Assembly: GCA_040902885.1 (NCBI GenBank)
Contig: JBBDWK010000073.1
Span: 1-64,000 of the forward strand
Source: JBBDWK01 sp040902885
GTDB taxonomy: Bacteria; Acidobacteriota; Terriglobia; Bryobacterales; Bryobacteraceae
DNA length: 64,000 bases
Direction of reading: 5' to 3'
The position numbers and the translations under genes were made by a program. Positions 28,421 to 36,304 of the stretch are shown piece by piece. Below the pieces are notes generated by a model. That model ran no database searches. It saw nothing but the letters and a program-made list of their open reading frames with translations, and had not been told where the DNA came from. Numbering within the stretch: the first letter of the stretch is position 1; each line of letters starts with the position of its first letter.

Positions 28421-30235
28421 TCACGTTTTATCGCCGCTCTCCCGTCCGTCGTAAAACTTCTTGACGCGCCGGGCGGCGGCTCTGCCCACCACCGGCGCAA
28501 GAACATCCTCGGCGGCCGCCGACACCTGCTCGGAACTGCCGAAATGCTTCAGCAGTTTCCGGGCCGTCAGGGGTCCCACACCCTGGATTTGCACGAGCTC
28601 GGTGGTCAGGCGCTCCGCATTGCGCCGGCTGCGGTGGAAGGTCACCGCGAAGCGGTGCGCTTCGTCGCGGATGCGCTGGATCAGGTGCAGAATCGGCGAG
28701 TAGCGGTCGAGCGCGAGGGGTTCGCTCTCCTGGCCATGCACGTAGATCAACTCTTCCCGTTTGGCGATCGCGGCGATCGGAACGTCGGTGATGCCTAAAG
28801 CCTGAAGCGCCTCCGCCGCCGCGTGCAACTGGCCAATGCCGCCATCGATCAGCACTAGGCCGGGAAACGGCTGGCTCTCGCGCTGCAGCCTCAAATAACG
28901 CCGCGTCACTACCTCGCGTATGCTCGCGTAATCATCGTTGCCCTCGACGGTGCGGATGATGAACTTGCGGTAGTCCTGCTTCTTCATGCGCCCATCTTCC
29001 CAGACCACCATGCTGGCGACCTTGCCGGTGCCCTGAATGTGCGAAATATCGAAGCACTCGATGCGGCGGGGAGGCTCGGGCAGGCCTAGAGCGTCCTCCA
29101 GCGCGGTTCGGATCGCCTCCGCCGAAGGCTTGAGGACGCGGAAGCGCAGATCGAAGCTGTGCTTGGCATTGGTCTCGACCAGCGTGAGGAGCGCTTTCTT
29201 CTGGCCGCGCTGCGGCGTGGTGATCTCCACTTTGCGGTTCTTCTTTTCGGCGAGCAGCTCCTCGAGCGTTTCACGGTCTTCGAAGTCGACCGGAACATGC
29301 ACCCCCGCGGGCACGTACTGCTGATCCAGGTAGATCTGCTGGAGCAGCTCGGAAAAGAACTGCGAAGCCTCGAACTCGCGCTGATCTTCCCAGAAGAACT
29401 CCCGCCGGTCCACGATCTGCCCATTGCGGAGGTGAAACAGGTTGACTGCCACCAGGGGCGGCTCGGCGTAGTAGCCGAAGATGTCGATGTCGTCGCCCTT
29501 GGCGGCCGCCATCTTCTGGCGCTGCTCGAGTTCTTCGACCGTGGAAAGCAGATCCCTAAGACCCGCGGCCTCCTCGAAACGCATCTGCCCGGAGGCGTCC
29601 ATCATGCGCGCGCGCAAACCGTCCGCGAGGTCGCCGTGCCGGCCTTCCAGAAGCATCTTCACGTCCTTGACGGCGCGTGCGTATGCTTCGTCCGTGGTCA
29701 GTTCCTTCACGCAAGGGCCCAGGCAGCGATGGATGTGATATTGAAGGCATGGCTTGGGATGGTAGCGCGTGAGGTCGACTTTGCACGACGGCACCAGAAA
29801 GTGGCGGTGGATGAAGTGCACCAGCCGGTGCGCCAGGTTTCCTGGAAAGTACGGGCCGTAATACGTCGATCCATCCTTCTTCAAACGGCGCGTCACGTAC
29901 ACACGCGGATACTTCTCGCCGGTCAGCTTGATATAGGGATAGGTCTTGTCGTCGCGCAGCAGAACGTTGAATCGGGGCTTCCACTGCTTGATCAGGTTGT
30001 TCTCGAGCGCCAGCGCTTCCTTCTCGTTGTCGACCAGAATGTAATCGATCTCGCGCGCTTCCGAGAGAAGCGTGCCAGTCTTCGCGTCGGCGAGGCGGTC
30101 GTCGCAGAAGTAGCTGCGGACACGGTGCCGGAGGTTCTTGGCTTTGCCTACATAGAGAACGGCGCCGGAGCGATCCTTGTAGAGGTAGACCCCGGGTCGG
30201 AGAGGGAGATGTGCCGCTTTATCTCTGAGATCCAT
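28421..30235 (-). CDS. uvrC: UvrABC excinuclease subunit C
   Basis: The 604-residue protein begins with a GIY-YIG nuclease domain (GVYLYKDRSGAVLYVGKAKNLRHRV), then a UVR motif region (ADGLRARMMDASGQMRFEEAAGLRDLL), the C-terminal RNase H-like nuclease domain (IECFDISHIQGTGKVASMV, VLIDGGIGQL) and two terminal helix-hairpin-helix motifs (VQIQGVGPLTARKLLKHFGS). It makes the two incisions in nucleotide excision repair. It is divergent from a small TPR gene, with 23 bases between starts, so its promoter must overlap that region or its own coding end. Confidence 0.95.
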   Translation of the reverse strand: MDLRDKAAHLPLRPGVYLYKDRSGAVLYVGKAKNLRHRVRSYFCDDRLADAKTGTLLSEAREIDYILVDNEKEALALENNLIKQWKPRFNVLLRDDKTYPYIKLTGEKYPRVYVTRRLKKDGSTYYGPYFPGNLAHRLVHFIHRHFLVPSCKVDLTRYHPKPCLQYHIHRCLGPCVKELTTDEAYARAVKDVKMLLEGRHGDLADGLRARMMDASGQMRFEEAAGLRDLLSTVEELEQRQKMAAAKGDDIDIFGYYAEPPLVAVNLFHLRNGQIVDRREFFWEDQREFEASQFFSELLQQIYLDQQYVPAGVHVPVDFEDRETLEELLAEKKNRKVEITTPQRGQKKALLTLVETNAKHSFDLRFRVLKPSAEAIRTALEDALGLPEPPRRIECFDISHIQGTGKVASMVVWEDGRMKKQDYRKFIIRTVEGNDDYASIREVVTRRYLRLQRESQPFPGLVLIDGGIGQLHAAAEALQALGITDVPIAAIAKREELIYVHGQESEPLALDRYSPILHLIQRIRDEAHRFAVTFHRSRRNAERLTTELVQIQGVGPLTARKLLKHFGSSEQVSAAAEDVLAPVVGRAAARRVKKFYDGRESGDKT

Positions 30236-30258
30236 TGCCGGGGGACTATACTTTAATT

Positions 30259-30648
30259 ATGGCATGGGGGTTATGGCTTGGAATCCTCTGCGCGCTTGCC
30301 GCGGTTGCCCAGGAGGGGCAGAAGGAACAGATCCCGCCCGAAGAGGACGAGCGCATCGCGGTAACGGAATATTCCTTCAATCCTCTCCAGGCCTCGAAGG
30401 AACTCCAGATCGGCAACTTCTACTTCAGAAAGGGCAGTTTCCGCGCTGCGGCACTGCGCTTCCGCGAGGCGACCAAGTGGAATCCCGGTTTCGGCGAGGC
30501 ATGGCGGAGGCTGGGGGAGGCCGAGGAGAAGCGGAAGGATTTCAAGGCCGCGAAAGCTGCCTACGAGAAGTTCGTTGAGCTCGAGCCGGACTCGAAAGAG
30601 GCCGAGCAGATCCGGAAAAAGCTGAAGATTTCTGCCCGGAAGAAATAG
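30259..30648 (+). CDS. Small exported TPR-repeat protein
   Basis: The 129-residue protein has a signal peptide (MAWGLWLGILCALAAVAQEG) followed by two or three TPR-like helical pairs (QIGNFYFRKGSFRAAALRFREA, GEAWRRLGEAEEKRKDFKAAKAAYEKFVEL). Similar small TPR proteins, sometimes likened to BamD, are common in Acidobacteria. Its role is unknown, probably a periplasmic or outer-membrane scaffold. The last 107 bases overlap, on the opposite strand, the 3' end of the TIR gene. Confidence 0.75.
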   Translation: MAWGLWLGILCALAAVAQEGQKEQIPPEEDERIAVTEYSFNPLQASKELQIGNFYFRKGSFRAAALRFREATKWNPGFGEAWRRLGEAEEKRKDFKAAKAAYEKFVELEPDSKEAEQIRKKLKISARKK

Positions 30649-31213
30649 GCGCCTGGCGCCGCCTGGTTTCCGTATGGATCGTCGAGACAATCCGGCGGAG
30701 ACCGCGCCCCCAATCCGGAAACAGGTCGATGTACTGGATCTCCCGCTGGATTCGCAAAGGTATCTTGCAGTCGTCGAGCCGTACCGGAATCAAGAAGATA
30801 TCGTCCAGAGGCTGGCGACGGGCACACTCGAGCGCATACCGGATCTCCGCCTGGAAGTCCCCTTTCTTCTTCACCGAGTTGCGGGAGAAACAGGCGACGA
30901 AGAAGTCGGAAGTATCGATGGCGTTTTCGATGCTCCGCGGCCAATTCTGGCCGGGTAATAGCTTACGCTTGTCCAGCCAAGGGTCGAAGCCTTCCGCCGC
31001 CAAATTGTCGTAAAGGCGTTGCGAACTTTTCAAGTCTTCCCGAACGTAGGCAAGGAAAATGCGCGGAAGCTGAAGGGCATCGAAGCCGTAGGTCCCGTCC
31101 GGAGTCATGCGGAACACTCCCAACCCATCTATCTCGACGCTCTTGCCTTCCTCCAGGCACTGCCGCAGAAAACGGCCGATCTTCCGCTTATGAGAGTTCC
31201 CCTTGTCCCTCAC
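30542..31213 (-). CDS. HU-like/TIR domain fusion protein
   Basis: The 223-residue protein has an N-terminal segment of about 45 residues (RKIGRFLRQCLEEGKSVEID, then GLGVF) that resembles the C-terminal half of HU/IHF-type proteins. A TIR domain follows at about 50-185: RIFLAYVRED, a BB-loop-like DKRKLLPGQNW, DTSDFFVACFSRNS, and FQAEIRYAL with E123 in the position of the catalytic glutamate of NAD-cleaving TIR enzymes. The gene starts inside the stop of a small HU-like gene (4-base overlap). The last 35 or so residues are antisense to the TPR gene and low in complexity, suggesting a lost stop. Likely roles are NAD hydrolysis in stress or phage response, or protein-protein signalling. Confidence 0.78.
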   Translation of the reverse strand: MRDKGNSHKRKIGRFLRQCLEEGKSVEIDGLGVFRMTPDGTYGFDALQLPRIFLAYVREDLKSSQRLYDNLAAEGFDPWLDKRKLLPGQNWPRSIENAIDTSDFFVACFSRNSVKKKGDFQAEIRYALECARRQPLDDIFLIPVRLDDCKIPLRIQREIQYIDLFPDWGRGLRRIVSTIHTETRRRQAPISSGQKSSAFSGSARPLSSPARAQRTSRRQLSRP

Positions 31214-31428
31214 TTCTTGCCGTCCGGGGAGTCGCTTTCGCCGGGCTCGAATTCAAACGACCACTTTTTCCCGGGTTGAAACCTGCCGAGACCGGGCAAC
31301 TGGGCCGGTTGTCCTTTCCGCAGATTCGACAGGATCCGATGGACGACGCGGTCCAGGTCGTCGGCCGCCTCGGCCTTCGACTTGTGGGTTTGCCGGGCAA
31401 GACGCCTGGCAAGATCTGTCTTCTTCAT
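31210..31428 (-). CDS. Short HU family DNA-binding protein
   Basis: The start at ATG 31428 (KKTDLARRLARQTHKSKAEA) gives 72 residues, shorter than the usual 90 of HU. The helical dimerisation part and the GLGRF turn (AQLPGLGRFQPGKKWSFEFEP) are present, but the long DNA-binding arm and most of the last helix are missing. The 3' end overlaps the HU-TIR gene by 4 bases (ATGA), so both are translated together. The middle of this protein aligns by eye with the N-terminus of the TIR protein, so they may pair. Confidence 0.8.
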   Translation of the reverse strand: MKKTDLARRLARQTHKSKAEAADDLDRVVHRILSNLRKGQPAQLPGLGRFQPGKKWSFEFEPGESDSPDGKK

Positions 31429-31561
31429 TCCGTGACGATGGTAACAGTCGGGTATTCCTTCGGCGGCTTCCGAACGATGGTTCAGCAGCGATAACACCTT
31501 TGAGTTGTAGCCTCTTCGACGGCAGCGCCGGGAGTGTGACTGGCTCCTGTCCTTCTACTTC

Positions 31562-31611
31562 TTGACGCCAAAGCGGGAAATTCGATAATCTCTAGTATGA
31601 AATAGGAGATT
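31562..31611 (+). promoter_or_regulatory. Promoter with overlapping inverted repeat for the Rrf2-cysK operon
   Basis: A -35-like TTGACG (31562-31567) and a -10-like GATAAT (31584-31589) are separated by 16 bases. AATCTC (31587-31592) is mirrored by GAGATT (31606-31611), starting inside the -10. This is a good place for autorepression by the Rrf2 protein encoded 15 bases downstream. The binding itself is inferred. Confidence 0.55.
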
Positions 31612-31626
31612 CTTCGCGCCTCCTCC

Positions 31627-32055
31627 ATGAATATCTCCGTCAAGAGCACGTATGCGCTCGACGCGGTCTTCGATCTGGCCACACAGACCGCCGGTCAGCC
31701 CGTCAAGATTGGCACGATTTCAAAACGGCAGAACATTCCGCAGAAATTTCTGGAATTGATACTGGCGGGGTTGAAGCAAGGCGGTTTCGTGGAATCCCGC
31801 CGGGGTGCGGAGGGTGGTTATCTGCTGGCGAAATCTCCGGAAGCGATTACGGTGGGCGACGTTTTGCGCTACGTCGAAGGTCCTCAGCAGCAGGCCCGCG
31901 GCCGCGACCGGCACAACCAAGATTCGCCGTTCGGCGAGATGTGGCATCGCGTTGACGAAGAAGTCTCGCGCATCCTGGATCGGACGACGTTCGCCGACCT
32001 CGCCAGGAAGTGGACGGAAAAGAAGACAAGATTCGTACCGAACTGGGAGATTTGA
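31627..32055 (+). CDS. Rrf2 family regulator without iron-sulfur cysteines (CymR-like)
   Basis: The 142-residue protein has the Rrf2 winged helix: MNISVKSTYALDAVFDLA, ISKRQNIPQKFLELILAGLKQGGFVESRRGAEGGYLLAKSP. It contains no cysteine at all in the region where IscR and NsrR carry cluster ligands, so it should not bind Fe-S. It is followed at once by cysteine synthase. In Bacillus and Staphylococcus the cluster-free Rrf2 regulator CymR represses cysteine genes in complex with CysK, so a similar role is likely. Confidence 0.88.
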   Translation: MNISVKSTYALDAVFDLATQTAGQPVKIGTISKRQNIPQKFLELILAGLKQGGFVESRRGAEGGYLLAKSPEAITVGDVLRYVEGPQQQARGRDRHNQDSPFGEMWHRVDEEVSRILDRTTFADLARKWTEKKTRFVPNWEI

Positions 32056-33012
32056 GTGATTTTTGAGGATAATTCGCTAAGCATCGGGCGCACGCCGCTG
32101 GTTCGGCTGAACCGGATCGCCAACGGCGCGGGCATGATCCTACTAGGCAAGATCGAAGGACGGAATCCGGCCTATTCCGTCAAGTGCCGGATCGGCGCCT
32201 CCATGATCTGGGACGCCGAAAAGCGTGGGGTGCTGAAGGCGGGCAAGGAGCTGATTGAGCCAACCAGCGGCAACACCGGCATCGCTCTGGCATTCGTCGC
32301 TGCCGCGCGCGGGTACCCCATCACGCTTACCATGCCTGAAACCATGTCAGTCGAGCGGCGCAAGGTCCTGAAAGCGTTCGGCGCGCGCCTTATGCTGACC
32401 GATGGGGCTGCCGGCATGGCCGGCGCCATCCAGCGGGCCGAAGAGGTTGTGGCTTCCAATCCCGGACGGTTCGTTTTGTTGCAGCAGTTCAAGAATCCCG
32501 CTAACCCCGAGATTCACCTAAAGACCACAGGACCGGAGATTTGGGAAGACACCCAGGGGAAGATCGATGTTTTGATTTCCGGCATTGGCACCGGCGGCAC
32601 GATCACCGGCGTGTCGCGATACATCAAGGGAATCAAGGGTAAGAACATCCTTTCCGTGGGCGTTGAGCCCACCAGCAGCCCGGTAATCACACAGACCTTA
32701 CGCGGCGAGCCTTTGCGGCCTGGCCCGCACAATATTCAGGGCATTGGCGCGGGGTTTATTCCGGACACGCTGGATTTGGCGATGGTGGACCGTGTAGAGC
32801 GCGTCTCCAATGAGGAGGCAATCCAGATGGCTAGAAGGCTTGCTCGCGAAGAAGGGCTGCTGTGCGGCATATCCTGCGGGGCGGCAGTGGCCGCCGCTGT
32901 GCGTCTGGCCCGCGAAGAAGAGTTCCTGGGAAAAACGGCCGTGGTTGTGCTGCCGGATTCCGGCGAACGCTATTTGACAAGCGCTCTCTTTGATGGTCTC
33001 GGTGAAGAATAA
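32056..33012 (+). CDS. cysK: Cysteine synthase (O-acetylserine sulfhydrylase)
   Basis: The 318-residue enzyme has the PLP lysine at K43 in NPAYSVKCRIG, the substrate loop PTSGNTGIALAF, the phosphate-binding GTGGTITG and the C-terminal VVVLPDSGERYL. It makes cysteine from O-acetylserine and sulfide in the cytoplasm. The GTG start directly follows the TGA of the Rrf2 gene. Three inverted repeats, the last an intrinsic terminator, follow the gene. Confidence 0.95.
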   Translation: MIFEDNSLSIGRTPLVRLNRIANGAGMILLGKIEGRNPAYSVKCRIGASMIWDAEKRGVLKAGKELIEPTSGNTGIALAFVAAARGYPITLTMPETMSVERRKVLKAFGARLMLTDGAAGMAGAIQRAEEVVASNPGRFVLLQQFKNPANPEIHLKTTGPEIWEDTQGKIDVLISGIGTGGTITGVSRYIKGIKGKNILSVGVEPTSSPVITQTLRGEPLRPGPHNIQGIGAGFIPDTLDLAMVDRVERVSNEEAIQMARRLAREEGLLCGISCGAAVAAAVRLAREEEFLGKTAVVVLPDSGERYLTSALFDGLGEE

Positions 33013-33017
33013 AGAGT

Positions 33018-33058
33018 AGCGGGCGCTGTCTTGGGTGATAGGGGTGATCGCGCCCGCT
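33018..33058. repeat. Inverted repeat after cysK
   Basis: AGCGGGCGC (33018-33026) is mirrored exactly by GCGCCCGCT (33050-33058) with a 23-base loop. It lies a few bases after the cysK stop and is not followed by a T run, so it is probably an RNA 3'-end structure rather than the terminator itself. Confidence 0.5.
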
Positions 33059-33086
33059 GTCGTAACGGGGATATGCATATAAGACG

Positions 33087-33105
33087 AACCTTGCATTCCA
33101 AGGTT
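33087..33105. repeat. Short inverted repeat after cysK
   Basis: AACCTTG (33087-33093) and CAAGGTT (33099-33105) flank the 5-base loop CATTC. It lies between the first inverted repeat and the terminator. Its role is unknown; an operator or an RNA hairpin is possible. Confidence 0.4.
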
Positions 33106-33119
33106 ACGCATTTCGGATA

Positions 33120-33148
33120 AAATTCGAAAACGATTTCGAATTTTTTTT
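33120..33148 (+). terminator. Intrinsic terminator after cysK
   Basis: AAATTCGAAA (33120-33129) pairs perfectly with TTTCGAATTT (33134-33143), with a 4-base loop and a run of T to 33148. This is a convincing factor-independent terminator for the Rrf2-cysK transcript. The A run on the other side makes it possibly bidirectional. Confidence 0.75.
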
Positions 33149-33228
33149 AGATAAGGGTGCGGCTCCCGATGGCCGGTGGTTTTCGCCGGGTTCAAACTCG
33201 GGTCAAAAGCGCTACAATCGTCTTCGAA

Positions 33229-34152
33229 GTGAGAAACTGGGCGAGCGCGGCGGTTTTCTTTACAGGAGTGCTATTCGCGCAAGAGCCCGAACCTCGTGCG
33301 CCAGGGGCGCCTGCGGTTCCGCCGGTCCTCGTCAATGCAGGCAAGCCCATGCGCGTGGATATTTCCTGCGGGGACGCGGAAATCCAATGGTTTGGAATGA
33401 CCTGCGCAGACGAGGAGTCTTGTCCCGTGTACCTCGAGCTGGCATCTGTGGAGGCCGTCGGCAACCGCCTCTTCCTGCCCGGAAACATTCACAACGCGGC
33501 CAGTACGTTGTATTCGATTCTTCTCACCAGCGACGATGGCGGCAAGACGTGGCGTGAGGGCTTTGAGCGCCTTCGGGGCAGCGGTTTGGATCGCGTGCAG
33601 TTCTTCGATTTGGAGGTCGGTTGGGTGAGCGGACACCTCCTTCATCCACTGCCGCGCGATCCGTTTCTCCTCATGACTACCGACGGAGGAAACACTTGGC
33701 GGCGGCGGCCCGTGTTCGGGGAGAGCCGCGGCGGAAGTATTCAGGATTTTCGATTCGAGTCGCGCACGCAGGGCAACCTTATTGTGGAAGGAGGCGAAGC
33801 CGGCCGCTATGAGCGGTACGAGTCTCCCAACGGGGGTGAGAGTTGGTTCGTCCGCGAGGTGAGCGAGAAGCCGCTCCGAATTCGGCGGGCCGGCGGGGAA
33901 ATCGCCACTGGCTGGCGCATTCGGCCTCACGGTCCGAGCAAATCGTACCGGCTAGAGAAGCAACAGGGCACGAAGTGGGAGGTTGCGGCGAGCTTTTCCG
34001 TACCGATAGGGTTTTGCAAACCCCCGGAGTACAAACCTGCGGAACCCCCAGCGCCGGACGAGGTTCCTGAGGTACAGACGCCTGCTACCGAGGTTCCGCC
34101 CCAACCCCGCACCCCGCGCGCCAAACCTTCCTTACGGCGGCCCGTAAAATAG
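33229..34152 (+). CDS. Exported protein with BNR/sortilin-like repeats
   Basis: I chose GTG at 33229 (VRNWASAAVFFTGVLFAQE as signal peptide), giving 307 residues. Two BNR-like turns are visible (SILLTSDDGGKTWREGFERL and LLMTTDGGNTWRRRP) and a third weaker one (YESPNGGESWFVRE), the S/T-x-D-G-G-x-T-W pattern of sortilin-VPS10 and YCF48-type beta-propellers. A proline-rich C-terminus follows. A possible -10 (TACAAT) lies at about 33212. The substrate or partner is unknown. Confidence 0.7.
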   Translation: MRNWASAAVFFTGVLFAQEPEPRAPGAPAVPPVLVNAGKPMRVDISCGDAEIQWFGMTCADEESCPVYLELASVEAVGNRLFLPGNIHNAASTLYSILLTSDDGGKTWREGFERLRGSGLDRVQFFDLEVGWVSGHLLHPLPRDPFLLMTTDGGNTWRRRPVFGESRGGSIQDFRFESRTQGNLIVEGGEAGRYERYESPNGGESWFVREVSEKPLRIRRAGGEIATGWRIRPHGPSKSYRLEKQQGTKWEVAASFSVPIGFCKPPEYKPAEPPAPDEVPEVQTPATEVPPQPRTPRAKPSLRRPVK

Positions 34153-34229
34153 GTAACAGAAGTGCTAGAGATCCGGATGTTATCCGCCATCAGGGCGCGC
34201 ATGAGGTCCCATTTGGACAAGGAATACAG

Positions 34230-34574
34230 ATGAGCGGCAGCGACGAACCGCGGCTGCCGGACATTCCGAATAAGCTGTACTTTCGCATCGGGGAGGCGAG
34301 CAGCCTGCTTGGGCTGGAGCCGTACGTGCTTCGCTATTGGGAAACGGAGTTTCCGTCGCTGGCGCCCAAGAAGTCCGGCACCGGGCAGCGTCTGTACCGC
34401 CGCAAGGATATCGATCTTCTTTTTAGGATCAAACACCTGCTCTATGAGAAGCGCTACACCATTGAGGGGGCGAAGCACGAATTGCAGTCAAGCTCCACTG
34501 TAAGGCAAGATCCATCCAGTTGCCTCAAGGAGATCCGCGCGGAACTAAGCCGGATACTAGAACTGATCAACTAG
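34230..34574 (+). CDS. MerR family transcriptional regulator
   Basis: The 114-residue protein has an N-terminal MerR winged helix (YFRIGEASSLLGLEPYVLRYWETEFPSLAPKKSG, then QRLYRRKDIDLLFRIKHLLYEKRYTIEGAKHEL). The tail is too short for a ligand domain and ends in a coiled coil, as in the short MerR regulators often found near ihfA in Acidobacteria and delta-proteobacteria. AAGGA precedes the ATG. Target unknown. It converges on parB with 5 bases between stops. Confidence 0.85.
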   Translation: MSGSDEPRLPDIPNKLYFRIGEASSLLGLEPYVLRYWETEFPSLAPKKSGTGQRLYRRKDIDLLFRIKHLLYEKRYTIEGAKHELQSSSTVRQDPSSCLKEIRAELSRILELIN

Positions 34575-34579
34575 ACCCA

Positions 34580-35488
34580 CTAATCGGTGGGGTTACCAAC
34601 AATGACAGCATAGACGCGGTCGAGATCGTCGCTGGAGTAATAATCGATTTCAATCCGGCCCCGCTGCTTGGCGCGCTCCACGATACGGACTTTCGTTCCC
34701 AGCACCCGCTCCAGCTCGCGAATTGCCGCCTTAACATTCGGATCGGGCTGCACGTCGTCGAGATGCTTCGGGTCGCGCGACTCCGTCATCCGTTGAGTAA
34801 GACGCTCGAGCTGGCGAACGGATAATCCTTGGCTGACCACTTTCTCAGCCACCTGACGTTGCAGCTCAAGGGTTGGCAGGGTGAGGAGCGATCTGGCGTG
34901 GCCGGCGGACAGACGCCGCTCTGCGACGAGCTGCTGAATGTCGTGAGGAAGTTGCAGAAGACGAAGCAGATTGGCGATGGTGCTGCGATCTTTGCCCGTC
35001 CGGCGGCCAATCTCCTCGTGACTGAGGTTCAGCTCCGAAGCCAGGCGTTGAAAAGCGACCGCAACCTCGATTGGGTTGAGGTCTTCGCGCTGAATGTTTT
35101 CAATGAGCGTAATTTCGAGAAGACGCTCATCGGGAATATTCTGAACAACGGCTGGAACGCGCTCCAGGTTCGCGAGTCTTGCCGCGCGCCAGCGGCGCTC
35201 GCCGGCTACCAGTTGATAGCGGTCTCCCATGGACCGGACTACGAGCGGCTGGATCACGCCGTTGGCTCGTATCGACTGCGCGAGCTCCTGAAGGCGGTCG
35301 GCCTGAAAGATCCGGCGCGGCTGAAGGGGGTTGGGGTCGATGTGGTCCAGCGGCACAAGGACCACAAGCTCGCCCTGAGCTGCGGTCGGTGTAGGTGGCG
35401 CGGGGATGATGAGGTCGGGCCGGTGCGGCAAGAGCGCCGTCAAACCCTTACCGAGAGCTCGTCGAGGTCCTGCGCCTGGTTTGCTCAT
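34580..35488 (-). CDS. parB: Chromosome partitioning protein ParB (Spo0J)
   Basis: The 302-residue protein has the ParB N-terminal CTPase motif GERRWRA, the preceding LVPLDHIDPNPLQPRRIF and the helix-turn-helix EIGRRTGKDRSTIANLLRLL that reads parS, then a C-terminal dimerisation domain with LDEVQ-like sequence (HLDDVQPDPNVKAAIREL). It binds parS and spreads along DNA to form the partition complex. Its start overlaps the end of parA by 41 bases. Confidence 0.95.
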   Translation of the reverse strand: MSKPGAGPRRALGKGLTALLPHRPDLIIPAPPTPTAAQGELVVLVPLDHIDPNPLQPRRIFQADRLQELAQSIRANGVIQPLVVRSMGDRYQLVAGERRWRAARLANLERVPAVVQNIPDERLLEITLIENIQREDLNPIEVAVAFQRLASELNLSHEEIGRRTGKDRSTIANLLRLLQLPHDIQQLVAERRLSAGHARSLLTLPTLELQRQVAEKVVSQGLSVRQLERLTQRMTESRDPKHLDDVQPDPNVKAAIRELERVLGTKVRIVERAKQRGRIEIDYYSSDDLDRVYAVIVGNPTD

Positions 35489-36242
35489 TACGGAGAATCT
35501 CCTTTGCCAGTTTGATATAGCTCTCGGCGCCGCGCGAACGCACGTCGTAGCTTAGAATGGACTTCCCGTAACTGGGCGCTTCGGCTAGTCGGATGCTGCG
35601 CGGAATGACGGTCTGAAATACCTCGTCGCCGAAGAACTCTTTCAAATCTTGCGCCACTTGCCGCGTCAGATTGGTTCGGTCGTCGAACATCGTGAGCAGG
35701 ATGCCTTCGATGCCAATGGGATGGTGGAAGGAGTCCCGGATGCGGTCAATCGTGTCCATCAGCTCGGAAACGCCTTCCAAAGCAAAGAATTCGCACTGAA
35801 TGGGAATGAGCACCGAATCGGCGGCGAGAAGGGCGTTGAGGGTCAGGAGATCCAGGGCCGGTGGGCAATCGATCAGGATGTAATGATAGTGTTCGCGGGC
35901 GGGTGCAATCTTGTTACGCAGCCGGCTCTCGCGCTGCGGCAAGTGAACGAGCTCAAGATTCGCTCCAACCAGATTCTTGTCGGCGGGAATCAGATCCAGA
36001 CCGTCGAACTCAGAATGGACGGTCACGGCTTCCAGCGTAACGTCGGAGAGAAGAACGTCGTATAAACTGAGCTGATCCAATCCCTTCTGGACTCCCAGGC
36101 CCGAAGTGGAGTTGCCTTGCGGGTCTGAATCAATCAGCAGCGCTCGCAAGTCATTCGCGGCGAGTGACGCAGCGAGGTTGATGGCGGTAGTCGTCTTCCC
36201 GACGCCCCCCTTTTGATTCGTTACCGCAATGACCTTTCCCAA
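35448..36242 (-). CDS. parA: Chromosome partitioning ATPase ParA (Soj)
   Basis: The 264-residue ATPase has the deviant Walker A NQKGGVGKTTTAINLAASL, the DSDPQGNSTSGLG switch and IDCPPALDLLTLNAL. It uses ATP-dependent DNA binding to move ParB-parS complexes. The start is TTG at 36242, because no ATG or GTG fits the conserved N-terminus. It is encoded just upstream of parB in the same operon, next to a perfect parS. Confidence 0.95.
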   Translation of the reverse strand: MGKVIAVTNQKGGVGKTTTAINLAASLAANDLRALLIDSDPQGNSTSGLGVQKGLDQLSLYDVLLSDVTLEAVTVHSEFDGLDLIPADKNLVGANLELVHLPQRESRLRNKIAPAREHYHYILIDCPPALDLLTLNALLAADSVLIPIQCEFFALEGVSELMDTIDRIRDSFHHPIGIEGILLTMFDDRTNLTRQVAQDLKEFFGDEVFQTVIPRSIRLAEAPSYGKSILSYDVRSRGAESYIKLAKEILRNEQTRRRTSTSSR

Positions 36243-36280
36243 GTGAATTATGCTAACACGAACATTCGGGCGCGGAAGTG

Positions 36281-36296
36281 CGTTTCACGTGAAACG
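36281..36296. promoter_or_regulatory. parS centromere-like site
   Basis: CGTTTCACGTGAAACG is a perfect 16-bp palindrome containing the 14-bp core GTTTCACGTGAAAC of the bacterial parS consensus (TGTTTCACGTGAAACA), differing only at the outermost base pair. It lies between the mnmG stop and the parA start. ParB should nucleate here. Confidence 0.92.
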
Positions 36297-36304
36297 ATCA
36301 GAAT

